A stretch of DNA of 64,000 nt, taken from Bryoerythrophyllum caledonicum (taxonomy: Eukaryota > Streptophyta > Bryopsida > Pottiales > Pottiaceae). The notes beneath the pieces are model-generated. The model saw nothing but the letters and a program-made list of their open reading frames with translations, was not told the DNA's origin and did no database searches. Location of the stretch: assembly GCA_963971425.1 (NCBI GenBank), contig OZ020517.1, positions 1,056,501 through 1,120,500 of the forward strand. Reading direction: 5' to 3'. Position numbers and translations under genes: made by a program. Positions 46,405 to 58,510 of the stretch are shown here, piece after piece. Within the stretch, counting starts at the first letter, position 1, and each line of letters opens with the position of its first letter.

Positions 46405-49400
46405 ATGGCAGTGGCGGTGAAGGAGGAGCGGGAGGATGTGAAGGCCCTAGTGGATCTGGACGAGGTGGAGGATGTGAAGGCTGTGGGGGTAGGGAAGGTG
46501 CGGCGGGCGCCGTCGCGGGCGTCGTCGCGCATTGCGACGCTCGCGTCGCGGCAGCCGGTGAAGCAGGAGGTGGAGAAGTCGCCGAGTCCGCAGCGCTTGC
46601 GGAAGCGCGTGAAGGTGGCGGCGAAGGTGACGGTGAAGCAGGAGAGGAAGGTGAAGGTTACCAAGGTTAAGAAGGAGGAGGTGGAGGCGCTCGCGTTGGT
46701 GAAGAGTGGCAGCGATGCCGGACATCAGGGGGAGGATGATCCCGGAGAAGTCGCGGATGACGGGACTCATGCTGGTACTGGCAAGCACGGGCACCAGGCG
46801 CATCACAATTTCAAGATTTCGCAGCAGCTTGCGGACAGAGCGGGTATGAACGATGCTGCGAAGGTCAAAGCTACGATCCGAATTTTTAACTTCGTTTACC
46901 TCGAATCCATTCAGGTTTGTTCACTTTCTTGGTAGCACTGGCAGTATGTGATGAGATTTTGCTGGGACTGCTCGGTCTGGCGAACTTTTAGGGAATTTCT
47001 ATCTGTTTTGTAAGGTTTTTTTTTCTTCTGTGGATGGTGTCTTTTTTAGCATTACTGTAGTCTTACATGCCTATGACGTCTCGTGCGAATGGATAGAGTG
47101 TAGACTACTTGCTGACGTTCTGTAGCTAATGGACATTCTTCGCCACACCAGAGTAGATACAGTAGATGCTTCATGTTGACCTAGTGCTGCAGGAGACAGG
47201 GGAGGTGTTCAGGTGTGCAATGTCTGCATTGGTGGCGACAGTTCTTCCCAGTGTTCTTCATGTTTGTTGGCTGGTGCGGAACTGTGCTGGGATTAGTGAT
47301 TTGTGTTCCTGGAAATGCTTGCAGCAAGAAAATAAGCGTGCAGCGGAGCATCTTGTTAAGATCGAACAGGCCGGCGGCGGCAAAAGACCTTCCAAACGAC
47401 CCGATTTGAAAGCCGTTTCCAAGGTAATACGGCAGAGAAGAAAAGTTCGTCAAGGATTCTGATGCAGTGTGCATCATCGTTAAGCGGCTTTACCAACCGG
47501 AACTTAAGCCTAGTTCTCTGTTCCGTGTTTTGAATGATACTGTGAACTACAACACAGGGCGACGACGTTGCTTCATTTGGGAGTTCAAAACCGCGATTTT
47601 AGAATTGGATACCGATGTTTACTAATTTCCATTATTGCAGGGATTGATTGGAATCAATGTCTTGGTCTAGATTTGCGCATTACTGTTTTTTTTCAATGCG
47701 AGGATTGAGCTGAGCACGGGCCTTTGATGTGTAGATGTTGGAACTCAAGGGAACTCTCAATCCCGAGAAATCAATTGGCGACATCCCAGGTTTAGCCCTT
47801 AATCTGACGCGACCTTCATTCCGTGAATGTTTCCAAACCAACTCACTGTATCTGTCGCAGCTTTATCACCATTGCAGCAATGAAATCGCTTATGTTTGTA
47901 TCATCTCCTTTTGCAGGCATTGAGGTGGGTCAGCAGTTCCTGTCGAGAGCAGAGATGGTTGTAGTAGGTCTGCACCATCATTGGCTCAATGGGATCGACT
48001 ACATAGGAGCTTGTAAAGGCAAAGTAAGCCCCTGCTTCTTTCTGCAAGCATATGTGGCATCCTCTTCAATTTAATATGTTTACGGGGAATTGAGAACTGA
48101 GTAATAATTGATTTGTTGACACCAGGTTCCATACGATCTCCCTATCGCCGTTTCCATTGTCATGTCGGGAGGCTATGAAGATGATGTGGATAACTCTGAG
48201 GATGTCGTTTACACCGGGCAAGGAGGAAACGATCTCCTTAGCACTAGGAAACAAATTAAAGATCAAAAGATGGAGAAGGGCAATTTGGCATTGAAGGTAC
48301 GCTTCCGACAATCATCTAACTTGTGCTTGCTTACACGATGTGAATGGTGTGATTATTAATCTTTCTTCAGAACACACTGCAATGTATGTCCGCTTTGCCC
48401 TGAATCACTGTAAATCTTCAGCCATGTAACTCATCGCGCAAGAAGTAGCTGGTCAGTCAGGTCTCTAAAGGGAGCATTACTTGCCTCTTCAAATGGTTCT
48501 GCGTGGAGATCTCTCAATCCATTCCACTTACCAGTGAAGCTCAATGTGTGGGTTATACAGAATAGCATGAAATGTAGGCAACCTATTCGGGTCATTCGTG
48601 GCCATGATGATAAGAGGAGCTATAGTGGGAAGGTATACACGTATGATGGGCTATACGAGGTGAGTTTTTCGCTGATTGGTTCAGAGGCATGTGCAGCCAG
48701 TACAACTTTTCCACTCATGTCGAGGTTCTCTTCTCGTCAGTCAGCTGATCTCTCCTGTTAACTCCTATCTAAGGTGATTGATTTAGAAATGACACAACTA
48801 GAAGTCATCTTGTCATTCAAGGGTTACAAGCTTCTGCATTGTCTCTGTTCTATAAACGAACTTGTCACGTCCCGCCCGTTTTATCTGTTACCTAGAAACT
48901 AGTCGTTGATTTATATAACATGCAGGTTTACGACCACTGGGCTGAGAAGGGAATATCGGGTTTCACAGTATTTAAATACAAGCTCAGGCGTTGTGGAGGG
49001 CAGCCCGTACTTACTACGGAACAGGTGTGATATTTATTTCCGCGAATAAGATTTCTGAGCATAGTCGCAGTTCGCAGGATGAGTTTTGATAGCTTGAATG
49101 ATGAATCTTTGGTATGAAACATCCTTCTTCCAATGTTAAACGAAGATGGTCTCTATTTATCGTCAAGTCTAGGCCTTGTGGTGATGTAATGTTAATATTC
49201 CTCGGTTTCTCAAAGATTGCGCTGGTGGTCTGCAACGCAGGTTAAATTCGCGAGAGGGAAAGTGGCTCCTAAGACCATTGCGGACTTGCGAGGGTACGTC
49301 ATTCTCTTGCTGCCTCCTGCCTTTCGTAAGAATTTTCGACTGCTACACTAAAATCCTCATTTTAGTGTAGTGGTAGGAATAGTACACTATTTGTGAATAA

Positions 49401-51680
49401 GTTAACAATTAGTGTTTGCCGCCACTATCATTAATGATTTTTCCAATATCAGATATTTAACTCTAATTTCTTATTGGTCAGCCCATGCTTCTCTTCATTT
49501 GCAACTTTCAAATGGCCAAATCTCAAGTTTTGTTTAAATCAAACAAATAAGGTGGTTTTTGACATCTTTATTTTCTTTAGATGTTAAACAACATCTCAAT
49601 TCGGATAGTAAATGAGTAAGTTATGGTCTTTAGAAGATTGCTGATAAGACACTCCGATAGCTCTGAACTTTTGGACCTTTTAAAAACTTTTTTTTACTAT
49701 TCATACATTAAATGTGCACAAGTAAACAAAAATATTTTGCAATCTTTACTGGAATTGACAAATAGTGTAGTAGTTGGCATTTAGTGTATTATTTGTCACT
49801 ACACTGATTGCCTAGTTTGCAATCAGTGTATGGGTTTGTATGTAGTGTTTACTACACTAAATGACAATTATAGTGTAGTGTACTTCAACATCGAGTTGTT
49901 TTATTGACGATGAATAGGTGCTGAATTGAAGTCTGTGATCGTGTGCAGATTGGTATGTAGCGACATCTCGAACGGGCAGGAGAAACTGCCAGTGCCTGCT
50001 TCCAACACCATTGATGACCCTCCAGGCCCTCCAACAGGTTTGTGCCTCTTTCTTTGGTGGATATCACGCAGAGCCTTCTCAGTTATGATAGCTGATTTTT
50101 TTGGTTCTCGGCGGCCAAGTTGTTTAAGCGATAGTGGCTTTGAAGTGGTAGTCTAGCGACAGTATGCAGTTTGCTGTGCATATATAAGATCGAACCCTTA
50201 AAGTCTCCGATACGACTGTTTTTTACTCATAGTTCCTTGCTCATACTTGTTGATCATTCGACATGGCTGTGTCTACTAGACTACACGTACATCACGAAGA
50301 GTATTATATCGAGCAACATTCCAAAGCCGCCCCCACCCAAGGGCTGCAAGTGCAACGGAAGGTGTGTGGACGAAGAGAAATGTGCTTGCGCTCGCAAGAA
50401 CGGAACAACTTTTCCCTACGTCTTCAATCATGGCGGAAGGTATGCCTATGATGTCCATGCTCCGACCCTTTTGTATAACCCTGTAAATTGAAGCCTGTAT
50501 GTTCTATTTCCATTGAGAACGTGTCCACTAGCTGCTGCATTGTCACGTGAACGAGTGAGTCCAGGGTATTGGCAGCTCAGTATCACGCAAATTTTGGGCG
50601 AGAACAGAATTTTTAGCGAGAATTTGAGTGCGCCATTCTAAATTTGTGTGGTTGTGGTGTCTAGGTTGGTGCAACCAATGGATGTCGTTTACGAGTGTGG
50701 CCCGAGCTGCGGTTGTGGCCCTGAGTGCTTAAATCGAACATCGCAACAGGGACTCCAATTTAGGCTCGAGGTGTGTCAATTTAGACTTCTGTTAGTGCTG
50801 TCCTTTTTCAATTACCATACGTGCAGTCATGGTATCCATAGTTGTATGATAACTCAAGGTTATGCTCTGTTTACACGACTTATTGGTTTAATATGGCCAT
50901 CCTTGGGTACGTTTGTCTTTGCTTTTATTAACTGCAGCATTCAAAAAAATTGAGTGATGTAGGTCTACAAAACGGTGTCGAAGGGGTGGGCTTGCCGATC
51001 GTGGGATTTCATTCCAGCGGGAGCACCCATCTGTGAGTACTTTGGTACCTTGAGGAGGAACGATGAAAACTTGGAGAGCATGCTCGATAATCATTACATA
51101 TTTGAGCTCGATCTATTTCAAACCATGCGAGGAATGGAAGGGCGCCAGGTAAAACTTCTATACTTAGCAATAAATGTGGATCAGTTTTTTATTTAGCAAA
51201 GTTGGACAGCTCGATGCTGTGTACTCAAGTAGTTCTTAGACATTTCATCCTCCATGAATGCGTTGCAGAAACGAATTGGTGACGTCGCACCGGAACTCGG
51301 CGAGGAGGACGAGTTGATGCTAGACGGTCCGTTATTTGTTCTCGATGCTGGGAAGACTGGGAATGTCTCAAGATTTCTCAATCACAGTTGCGAGCCTAAT
51401 GTGTTTATACAATGTGTTTTGAGCGACCATAATGACGCTACCCAGCCCCGGATTGTGATGTTTGCGGCTGACAACATTCATCCGTTAGAGGTAAGCCAAA
51501 ATTTCGGTGCTCTTTCTCATTTCCCCAAACCTACTTTTATCAATGCTCATCATCTCTATTTGGCAGGAGTTGTGCTACGACTATGGCTACGGTCTGGATA
51601 GCGTGGTTGACGCGGATGGTACTGTCAAGGAAATGGCTTGCCATTGCGGAGCCCCGTCCTGTCGCAAGCGAATGTATTAG
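46405..51680 (+). CDS. SUVH4: Histone H3 lysine-9 methyltransferase, SUVH4/KRYPTONITE-like
   Basis: Fourteen exons: 46405-46914, 47325-47423, 47735-47789, 47917-48023, 48126-48296, 48561-48659, 48926-49024, 49241-49293, 49949-50037, 50280-50439, 50665-50770, 50963-51148, 51269-51490, 51567-51680. All are GT-AG with agreeing phases; 689 residues. The N-terminus (1-140) is Lys/Glu/Val-rich and probably disordered. The SRA/YDG domain (about 220-372) has GIEVGQQF, GLHHHWLNGIDY, YEDDVDNSEDVVYTGQGG and YDGLYEV. Pre-SET cysteines are in GCKCNGRC and CGPSCGCGPEC, the SET core has RFLNHSCEPN (613-622) and ELCYDYGYGL, and post-SET ends CHCGAPSCRKRMY. No key motif is missing. The family reads methylated DNA through SRA and deposits H3K9me2, linking to CMT3-type DNA methylation. 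The many introns and the KTVSKGW...EYFGTLRR region favour SUVH4 over intronless SUVH1/5/6. Confidence 0.95.
49343..49882. mobile_element. MITE-like element of the tagtgtag family in SUVH4-like intron 8, copy 2
   Basis: Each end contains its own short palindrome: ctacactaaaatcctcatttt plus agtgtag at left, and tactacactaaatgacaatt plus atagtgtagt at right. The interior includes ttaaatgtgcacaagtaaac and acaaatagtgtagtagttgg. It fills most of the 655-bp intron, the longest intron in the gene. Confidence 0.6.
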
Positions 51681-52238
51681 GTGCTGTTTTCCAAACTTTT
51701 AGATCTACTTCCGCCGCAATTTTTTAGTCTGTCCGGCAGTACGAACATTCATCTGGTAATTACGATAAATCTTGTAGTTTTACTCGGGCCAAAATGTTTT
51801 CTGAAGCAATTCTCCGATATTTTTATATGCTGTCTTGTATTCTACATCAGAGCTCTCAATTACATTCTACGGTCCCTCATGATATTTATCTGCTATTTTT
51901 GTATTCTACATTAAATCTTGATTATAACGAGTGAGCAGGATGCTCAAAACGAAGAACTGTAGTTTTTTTTGGATGGTTTTGAAGTCCATCTTCGTCAGCG
52001 TTATGAAGGCATAACTATGACTTTCTTATGTACCCCAAAGTCATAGGCATGGGGATTGATTCTTTTGCTGCTGTGTTCATATATAGTTCCCATTTAATCC
52101 AAAAAATATGCAATCACCTACGTTGAAATTGCAAAATTAAGGGCTCTACACTACGGCCAAATTTTTAGGGGAATTCTAGGATATGATGGGCTGAGAGGGA
52201 GGCTCTTGTCAGCTGGTGCTTTAGACTAAGGTGAAGAG
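51681..52238. other. SUVH4-like 3' untranslated region and spacer
   Basis: Sequence directly after the stop is AT-rich and T-rich, as in a 3'UTR. No other feature is visible. Confidence 0.4.
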
Positions 52239-52468
52239 TGCACTACACTAGAGATGTTCAGTGTAGTATACACTAAATGCTAACCCATACACCAATTGTT
52301 AACTAGGTATGCATTGTAGTAATATAACTGTGCACTCAATGCCAACTACTACACTATTTATCAGTTCTAGTAAACATTGCAAAACATGTTTTTTCACTTG
52401 TGCACATTTAACGTATCAATAGTTGAAGTAAAAATTCACTTAAAAATGGCCATTTTCGAATGTAGTGA
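52239..52468. mobile_element. MITE-like element of the tagtgtag family downstream of SUVH4-like gene, inverted, copy 3
   Basis: It contains cactacactag...cagtgtagt, aactactacactatttatc, and cacttgtgcacatttaacgt. The last is the reverse complement of the ttaaatgtgcacaagtaaac block in intron 8, so the two copies are in opposite orientation around exons 9-14. Confidence 0.6.
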
Positions 52469-53159
52469 ATTTTGGAGTAATGGACGAAGTTCGAGTGAGG
52501 TACACCCATTCTTTGGAGGTAGAGCTTCTTGAGCTACGTGAAAGCTTTCGACAAGAAAGTTGGCCTTCGATCAACGTCATCTTAAATAAAACCAAGGCAT
52601 TATTTTGTGTTTTTGCACCTTGTTTAGCAAAACATCACTTGCCTCAAATAAGCATGCCATAGGTTGAAAACTTTAATTGATGGGTGCACTTCTCCATTAC
52701 AGTATAAAACAACCTCAAGTATGTTCATTAATTTTTTTAAAAGTAAAATATAGGTGTCCCATCTAACTACATACATTGGTCATTTTGACAATCATAGGAC
52801 AGCCTATTGTGAAAACCAAAGAAGAACTTGATGCAATGCAACAATATCCTTCTTGTGATCCTCATCAACATTGCCAAAATACTACTAAAATCCTTGAATG
52901 GTGTATCGGACATTGTGATTGTAAATGAATAATTATAGATAAAAGTAAAATGAAAAATTGGATGAAAATGTGATGAACTCGAGTGACACTATGCACTTGG
53001 AGCATCTGCAATGCCTCCACATCCAATGGGCCGTTGGACAATAGACCGTGTCGTGTGACTTTCTCAAAGTCCAAAGGTAGTCACCACGTTGGGCCCCTCA
53101 AAAGCGAGCCACCATACGGCCAAAACTCAAATTGTGCGGAGGAATCTCAAACCAAATGT

Positions 53160-53293
53160 CATTTTTTTCTCCTTTAATCAGTTTTGGGTTGATGTGATGC
53201 TTGTTGAATGGAGACGAAGGGGGTGTTCTCATTTTCTCCTTTAAGTGGTCTTGGGTTGATGTGGCGATTGTTGAATGGAGACGAAGGGGTGTT
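53160..53293. repeat. 67-bp tandem duplication
   Basis: Two units share ttctccttta, ttgggttgatgtg and ttgttgaatggagacgaagg, with a 67-bp period. Confidence 0.85.
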
Positions 53294-54591
53294 TGATTTT
53301 ATATTGAAGTAGCAATGTGGACGAGCTACTCCAGGATTACACTTGCGAAAGGGAGCTTCATAATTTTGGAAACTTTGACTTAAATGTGTTGACACTATCT
53401 CGGTAACTAGTGCCACATTTAAAAACGTACTCGACATAGTTGAAAATTTTCTGTAGTGAAGCAAAAACTGGGAATCGCACAAGGGCGAATGTGAGTTAGG
53501 CGGCTACTATATAGCTTGTCACCTCAGGCGGCGAAGGTCCTTGATCCCTTGTTGCAAGTAGGGGCACATCTCACAAAAATACTCATTCGAGGGCTATTCC
53601 CAAGGTACGCACCTTGGAAGGTACTAGTGCGACACCAAGTGTTGTAGGCAAGACTCACTGGGGGAGGGTCGGGACAAAGTGGGCTTCCAACCCCCATTTC
53701 CTGATACAATCAAAATCAACGCCCCTAGTAGCAACCCCATTGTGGAAATCTATTCATTAAGCGTTTGTTTCCAACAAACTCACTTGACCACCTTCTATGA
53801 GAAACTCTGTTAGCCAGTCTTTGCGGATTCCTTGCTCCGTTGCTCAACAAGAATTCCACATGGTTGTAAATCTATGATCCAATCCCACACCTGGCAAAAA
53901 AACAACACCTTTTATATTAGAGATTTATGGGACTAAAAATAACAAGATTGGTGCCTGGTTAAATGCACTTAGAAGTTGAGTTCAAGCTAACAACATCATT
54001 GTACAACATCAGGAACTTGTCTCAAGTATTCCTTGGAACCTTGGAGGGCGACCACCCTCACAAAATTGGCGACTGGGTCACTTTTGACCTCAAGGTCCCA
54101 TGTAGGAGGTTTACCACATTCGTATGCAAGTTGGCCAATTGTACCAATGCTCTTCAACAAAGCTCCTGATCTCGGAGGCCGACCTTTCCCTCTTACCATG
54201 GGGCACAAGGAGCCTGACCGTGTACTCCTCGTCTCCGGCTCTTCATCTACAGTACAAGTGTACAACCTAAAAGAGCGAATCACCGCAAACTCTGACCACT
54301 AATACTGGTTCTATGAAAATACTGGTTCTATGGGGCGGTACGGAAATATACAAAACTTCCCTGGGATCCAATTGAATGTTGCTCGAAGATATACAATATG
54401 GAAGAAAGCTGCAAATTTTTTAGTTACACAACAAAACTAGGATACAAAATTGTATTGTCCTAGTAAAGCCTAACCTACCTCATGTCACAAAACTCCGCAC
54501 CCTAGGCTATACACAACCATAGATAATCAAACTCTTCAACCGAGTTTGGCATCCATGGTTGCCTCGTAAGGTGCAATGGTTGACCTTAGCA

Positions 54592-54740
54592 TTAAGAAGA
54601 AGAAAAAGAATAAGAACTCCAGTCCCGAAGGGCAGGCGTGAATATAGTGTTTGTTCGTTCATGTCCGGTGGACATAGAATAAAGTGTCTGTTCGTTCCAA
54701 TATAGACTTGTGCAAATATAGTCCATGTCCACCGGACATG
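54592..54740 (-). repeat. Dispersed repeat terminus, copy 4, with paired palindromes
   Basis: On the minus strand it shows gaacgaacaaacactatatt, cacgcc, a CCC-TTC-GGG stem-loop, then ttcttattctttttcttc, matching 40411-40513. Next to it stand two 15-bp palindromes, atgtccggtggacat (54661) and atgtccaccggacat (54725), which are inverse to each other. Confidence 0.5.
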
Positions 54741-55260
54741 GTTTAGTAGTATGGCCTTAGCATATGGCTTATTGATAAGTCTATGGTGTAGTAATGCAAG
54801 TTGGAAAGGAACATCTAGAGTCTGTAACATCAAGACTGCCAAGCATGCTCTTCGCGCACTCCTGTTATTTTCAACGGAGCACAAACAATCCCTAATTAAG
54901 TCCCCTTCCTCCTTCACAAGAACGCCACCCAATGCCTCCAAGTTAACTTAAACATCAATCAACAACCGTATTAATAGACACATATTTTACTCTATATATT
55001 ATAGTTTAGCAAGACTTATAACATCTTTCCATTAAAAACTAGTGAACTAACATCTCTCATTTGGAGGTCTTCCAATATGAATTAGGATGCCCTTAGCGGG
55101 AGGAAAAGGGTGAGAGGGAGGACCCGGGCCTTATCCAAATCTCCAAATATCCAACACCAAAGCTGCCGTCACTCGTTCCAATGGCAGCGAGTTCCGACGC
55201 TAACCCAAGCAAACGATCGTGAACAAGCTTTGTAGTGTCCGAGCACGATTCCCAGCAACC

Positions 55261-56979
55261 ATGGCGATGGTAGTGGCCACGGCAATGGCGTCTTCCGTCG
55301 CGGGCAAGAGCCTCGCGGGCACGGCGCCGTCCTCTCTCGCGCAGCAGTCCACGCACACTTCGTCTGCCGCGCCGGCTCGCCTCGGCCGCAGGGGCGCTGT
55401 GGTGTGCGCCGCGGGGGACGCCACGGACTGGCTCCGCAGCGGAGCGGTCGCGGTCGGTGCGGCGGCCCTGGTGCTGCTCTCCGACGGCGCGTCCGGTGCC
55501 CTGGCGGATGAGAGCGCTCCCGATTTCCAGACGTACTACGGCACGGCGGCGAGCGCGTCCAGCTATGGCGGGTACGGCGGCAATGCCAACAAGCGGGACA
55601 GCGCGGAGTACGTTTTCGATGTGCCTCAGGTATTTTTGGCTTCTTTCTTCGTGCGATCGATCGTGGCTGTTATGTAGGATGCAGTGGCTGATCTCGTTGA
55701 TTGCGCTGGAGGTGTTTTTAGGCATTGGCGGCCTCTTTCGGAGATGATTTCTTTTTACCTTTTTTTAAAAGTAGGAGATGATTCGGTTTGTCTTGGAGAT
55801 CGTCGTTGTAGACATGGATGTGTCCTATAGGCCAGCGGAAATGGATAATCGCCGCGTCCGCAATGCTTGGGAGTAGGGCTTTTGTGCATCTTCGAGGTCT
55901 TGAAGTGAGAATGACGTGAAGCTAGAGTTGGTTGTTGATTTACTGCGTGATCCTGTAACGGAAGCGAGGGGGGCTTGTGTCACGTTGATTCATGAGTATC
56001 GACCTGGGGCTTGCATTTGCTAGGTGGAATGTTCAGAAACTCTTTACCCTCCAGCTGGTGGAATGAGAATAAGATGAGAGGTGTTGGAGTTGTTTCCCGA
56101 GTCAATAGAGTGCTTGGGAGACTTGGGAAATAGAGCAATTCTCCTCCAGCTTAACGCTTCCCAGTACATTACAAGAAACTCTGTGATAACGATAGCATGC
56201 CCAGTGAGATGCCTGGATTATATAGTATTTCCTGGTCGTGGATGAATTTTATTGACCAGGAGATTCTATCTACTTGTTGCTTGTCTTGATTAGATATTGA
56301 TTTGAACATTTCATAGATTTTTCCCTATCAAGGAGGTGCTTGAACGTCCTTATTTCTGACTTTCATGTGTATAGCTCAAACCTTAGGTGAACCAGTATAA
56401 AATTTCCAGTTGTTAGGTGTATAACTCTCCCAGCGCAATCAGGTAGTGCGTTTGATTCTACTCTGCACATTGTGATGGGTCAATCAACTTGGCTGATGCA
56501 CGGGAACGAAGCTGTAAATAAGTGGAACTTGTCTGCTTCTTGTTTCACAGGGTTGGAAGGAGCGCCAGATTTCGAAAGTAGAGAAGGGCACCAACGGAAC
56601 AGACGCGGAGTTCTACAATCCCAGGAGGAAGGACGAGAAGGTGTATCTGACGTACCTCAACGGATTCCGGAAGCTGGGGCCTCGGGACAACGTGCTCAAC
56701 AACCTTGCCTTGTCAGACGTGAATTTACAGGACATTCTTGGATCAGCAGAGGACGTGAAAGCAGAGGATCTGACACAGGACGGACGGCTTTACTACGTGT
56801 TCGAAATCAACAGTCCTGTGGCTCATGAACTGATCAAGGTCACTTGTGCAAAGAACAAGCTCTACTCGCACTTCGTCAAAGCGCCCGCGTCAGACTGGGC
56901 CCGGGACAAATCCATGTTGAAGAAAGTACATGACTCCTTCTCGACCATCGGTGATCCGACGGTGAATCCCCTCTCATAG
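55261..56979 (+). CDS. PsbP-family thylakoid lumen protein, 19-kDa lumenal protein-like
   Basis: Two exons, 55261-55629 and 56551-56979, joined in phase 0 by a GT-AG intron of 921 bp; 265 residues. Residues 1-50 form an Ala/Ser/Thr-rich plastid transit peptide. A hydrophobic stretch (61-73) and SGALA before DES (cleavage about residue 82) form a thylakoid transfer signal. The mature part has YYGTAASASSYGGYGG, DVPQGWKERQISKVEKGTNG, FYNPRRK, VLNNLALSDVNLQDIL and VTCAKNKLYSHFV, the pattern of the plant thylakoid lumenal 19-kDa protein of the PsbP superfamily. True PsbP stabilises the oxygen-evolving complex; the role of this relative is not settled. Exon 1 is much more GC-rich than exon 2. The start is the first ATG in frame; an upstream in-frame GTG was rejected. 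Confidence 0.87.
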
Positions 56980-57640
56980 ACACACATGCTCCTTCGTGTT
57001 TTTATCAATGAGGCTGTATTTCTAGTGTAATCAGTACTGCTCAGACACGGATTCCAGAGCTGGCCACGAGCCTGTTTTAGCTGGAGAGAATGGGGGCTGT
57101 ATAGGGAGATAAGCGCACGCTTTGTAGTCTTTCTAGATAACATCATGTAGCATCGTTGTTGTCATTATGTAAGTACAGAATGCCGAATCAAAATTCCACC
57201 TTTCCTTCAAAGTTCGTGTTGGTGTATATGGGGTAGGAGCATATCACTGACATTCCTTCTGGAGGGTTGATCGGGCTTTTTACATACATCTCACAGCAGG
57301 ACGTGTTCTGTGATTTGTGTTATTATAAATTCTAGACAAGCATAAGCGTTGGTTATATATTGTGTCGTTCGAGACAAGCCTGATCTGGCTTTCTGGCGTT
57401 CTACGTCAGATTCTCCAGGTCATCGTTGACCAAGTTATTGTGATATAGTGGTTAGGAAGCTGGAACTTGAATGCATGTGTTCTTGTGTAATCTCGTGAAT
57501 ACCATCTTGTAATCCGCGGTGCAAGGTGTAGTGATGCTTACCATCTCTTCTACACCGCCCCTCGGAATACGCTGGCGCTTCCAAACTCAGGCATTCAAAT
57601 GGGATAAGCCTGTAGCATAACCCTGACACCGGAATTGGCA
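56980..57640. other. 3' untranslated region of the lumenal protein gene and spacer
   Basis: Gene-like composition continues to about 57200 and presumably holds the 3'UTR. No frame or repeat of note. Confidence 0.4.
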
Positions 57641-57960
57641 TTCTGCAGTGGCGCCGCGACGCGCCCGCCCCAGATCAATCGCTGAGCTGCCGGGCTACCG
57701 CTGCTCCCAGCTCTTCACCTGCGACTCTTCACGTCTCTTGACATTCCACGTCTTGTTCTAGAGCTTCAATGCAAGTTTTTTTTCGGGAAGTGGTCCCCGG
57801 CTTTGATGATTCAGTTCGGGTCTCGGCCTCATCTCGCGAGCTTTGGCTCTTCGAGTCAGACTCCGAGGTAGAATTTTGATGTGTTTCCCTGATTTAGTTC
57901 AACGAACACCTTTCTAGCGTGTGCAGAGCAGCCTTCAGCACGCGACTCTGGAGCGAGTGA
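57641..57960 (+). promoter_or_regulatory. GC-rich patch, possible promoter or leader of the six-exon gene
   Basis: Composition is GC-rich (gtggcgccgcgacgcgcccg at 57649) without a coding frame, unlike the AT-rich sequence on either side. It precedes the proposed start codon at 58511 by about 0.6-0.9 kb, so it could hold a transcription start or a non-coding first exon. Confidence 0.3.
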
Positions 57961-58094
57961 AAGACGAAGTTCCACTACATTGAAAACGTAACAATGGAAA
58001 GACATATTCATGTAGAACAATCTTGTTAGGTCCAATCATCCCCGGGAATGTAGTGTACTAACAAACAACCCTAATGCAGCTTCAAAATTAAAAG

Positions 58095-58175
58095 CTTTGT
58101 AAAACTGATCTTAATAATAAAAATGAGAAAAGAGGTCAAAACTCTTGGAATCTTTCCCTCACTTCACAAACCATG
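58095..58175. mobile_element. Fragment of the PPR5-intron MITE family
   Basis: ctgatcttaataataaaaatgagaaaagaggtcaaaactc followed by tttccctcacttcacaaa matches the right end of 36343-36691. The left end is missing. Confidence 0.5.
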
Positions 58176-58510
58176 ACAACCGGAATAACCGCTTAAACCG
58201 CTGCCACATTATCAAAGACCTCATGTGTGAGCCAACTGAACGCCATGGCTGTTGAGATTTCCAACCGGAAGATGCCATGCGATGTTCAAACTATCAATAA
58301 AGCTTCAACAGCTCAGTTTATTCCAAAAAGAGTAAAAAAAAATCATGCCCATAGACATCAATAACTGGATGGAATATCTTGTCTTCGACGATAATGTATT
58401 GATTAAACTTGAGCTTAATTATAGATTTTGAGCTACATATCACTGGAAGAAATAGTTTTTTTTGGAGGAGATGAAGCGTTTGTGAGGGATTTGGAAACTG
58501 CACAAGCAAG

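Larger units (their letters stand above)
52469..54960. other. Intergenic region with repeat fragments
   Basis: No gene is supported. A gagcatctgcaatgcc phrase at about 53000 resembles a MITE end. A 67-bp tandem pair lies at 53160-53293. The 54592-54740 repeat terminus is listed separately. Open frames at 53963-54302 have no recognisable domain. Confidence 0.45.
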
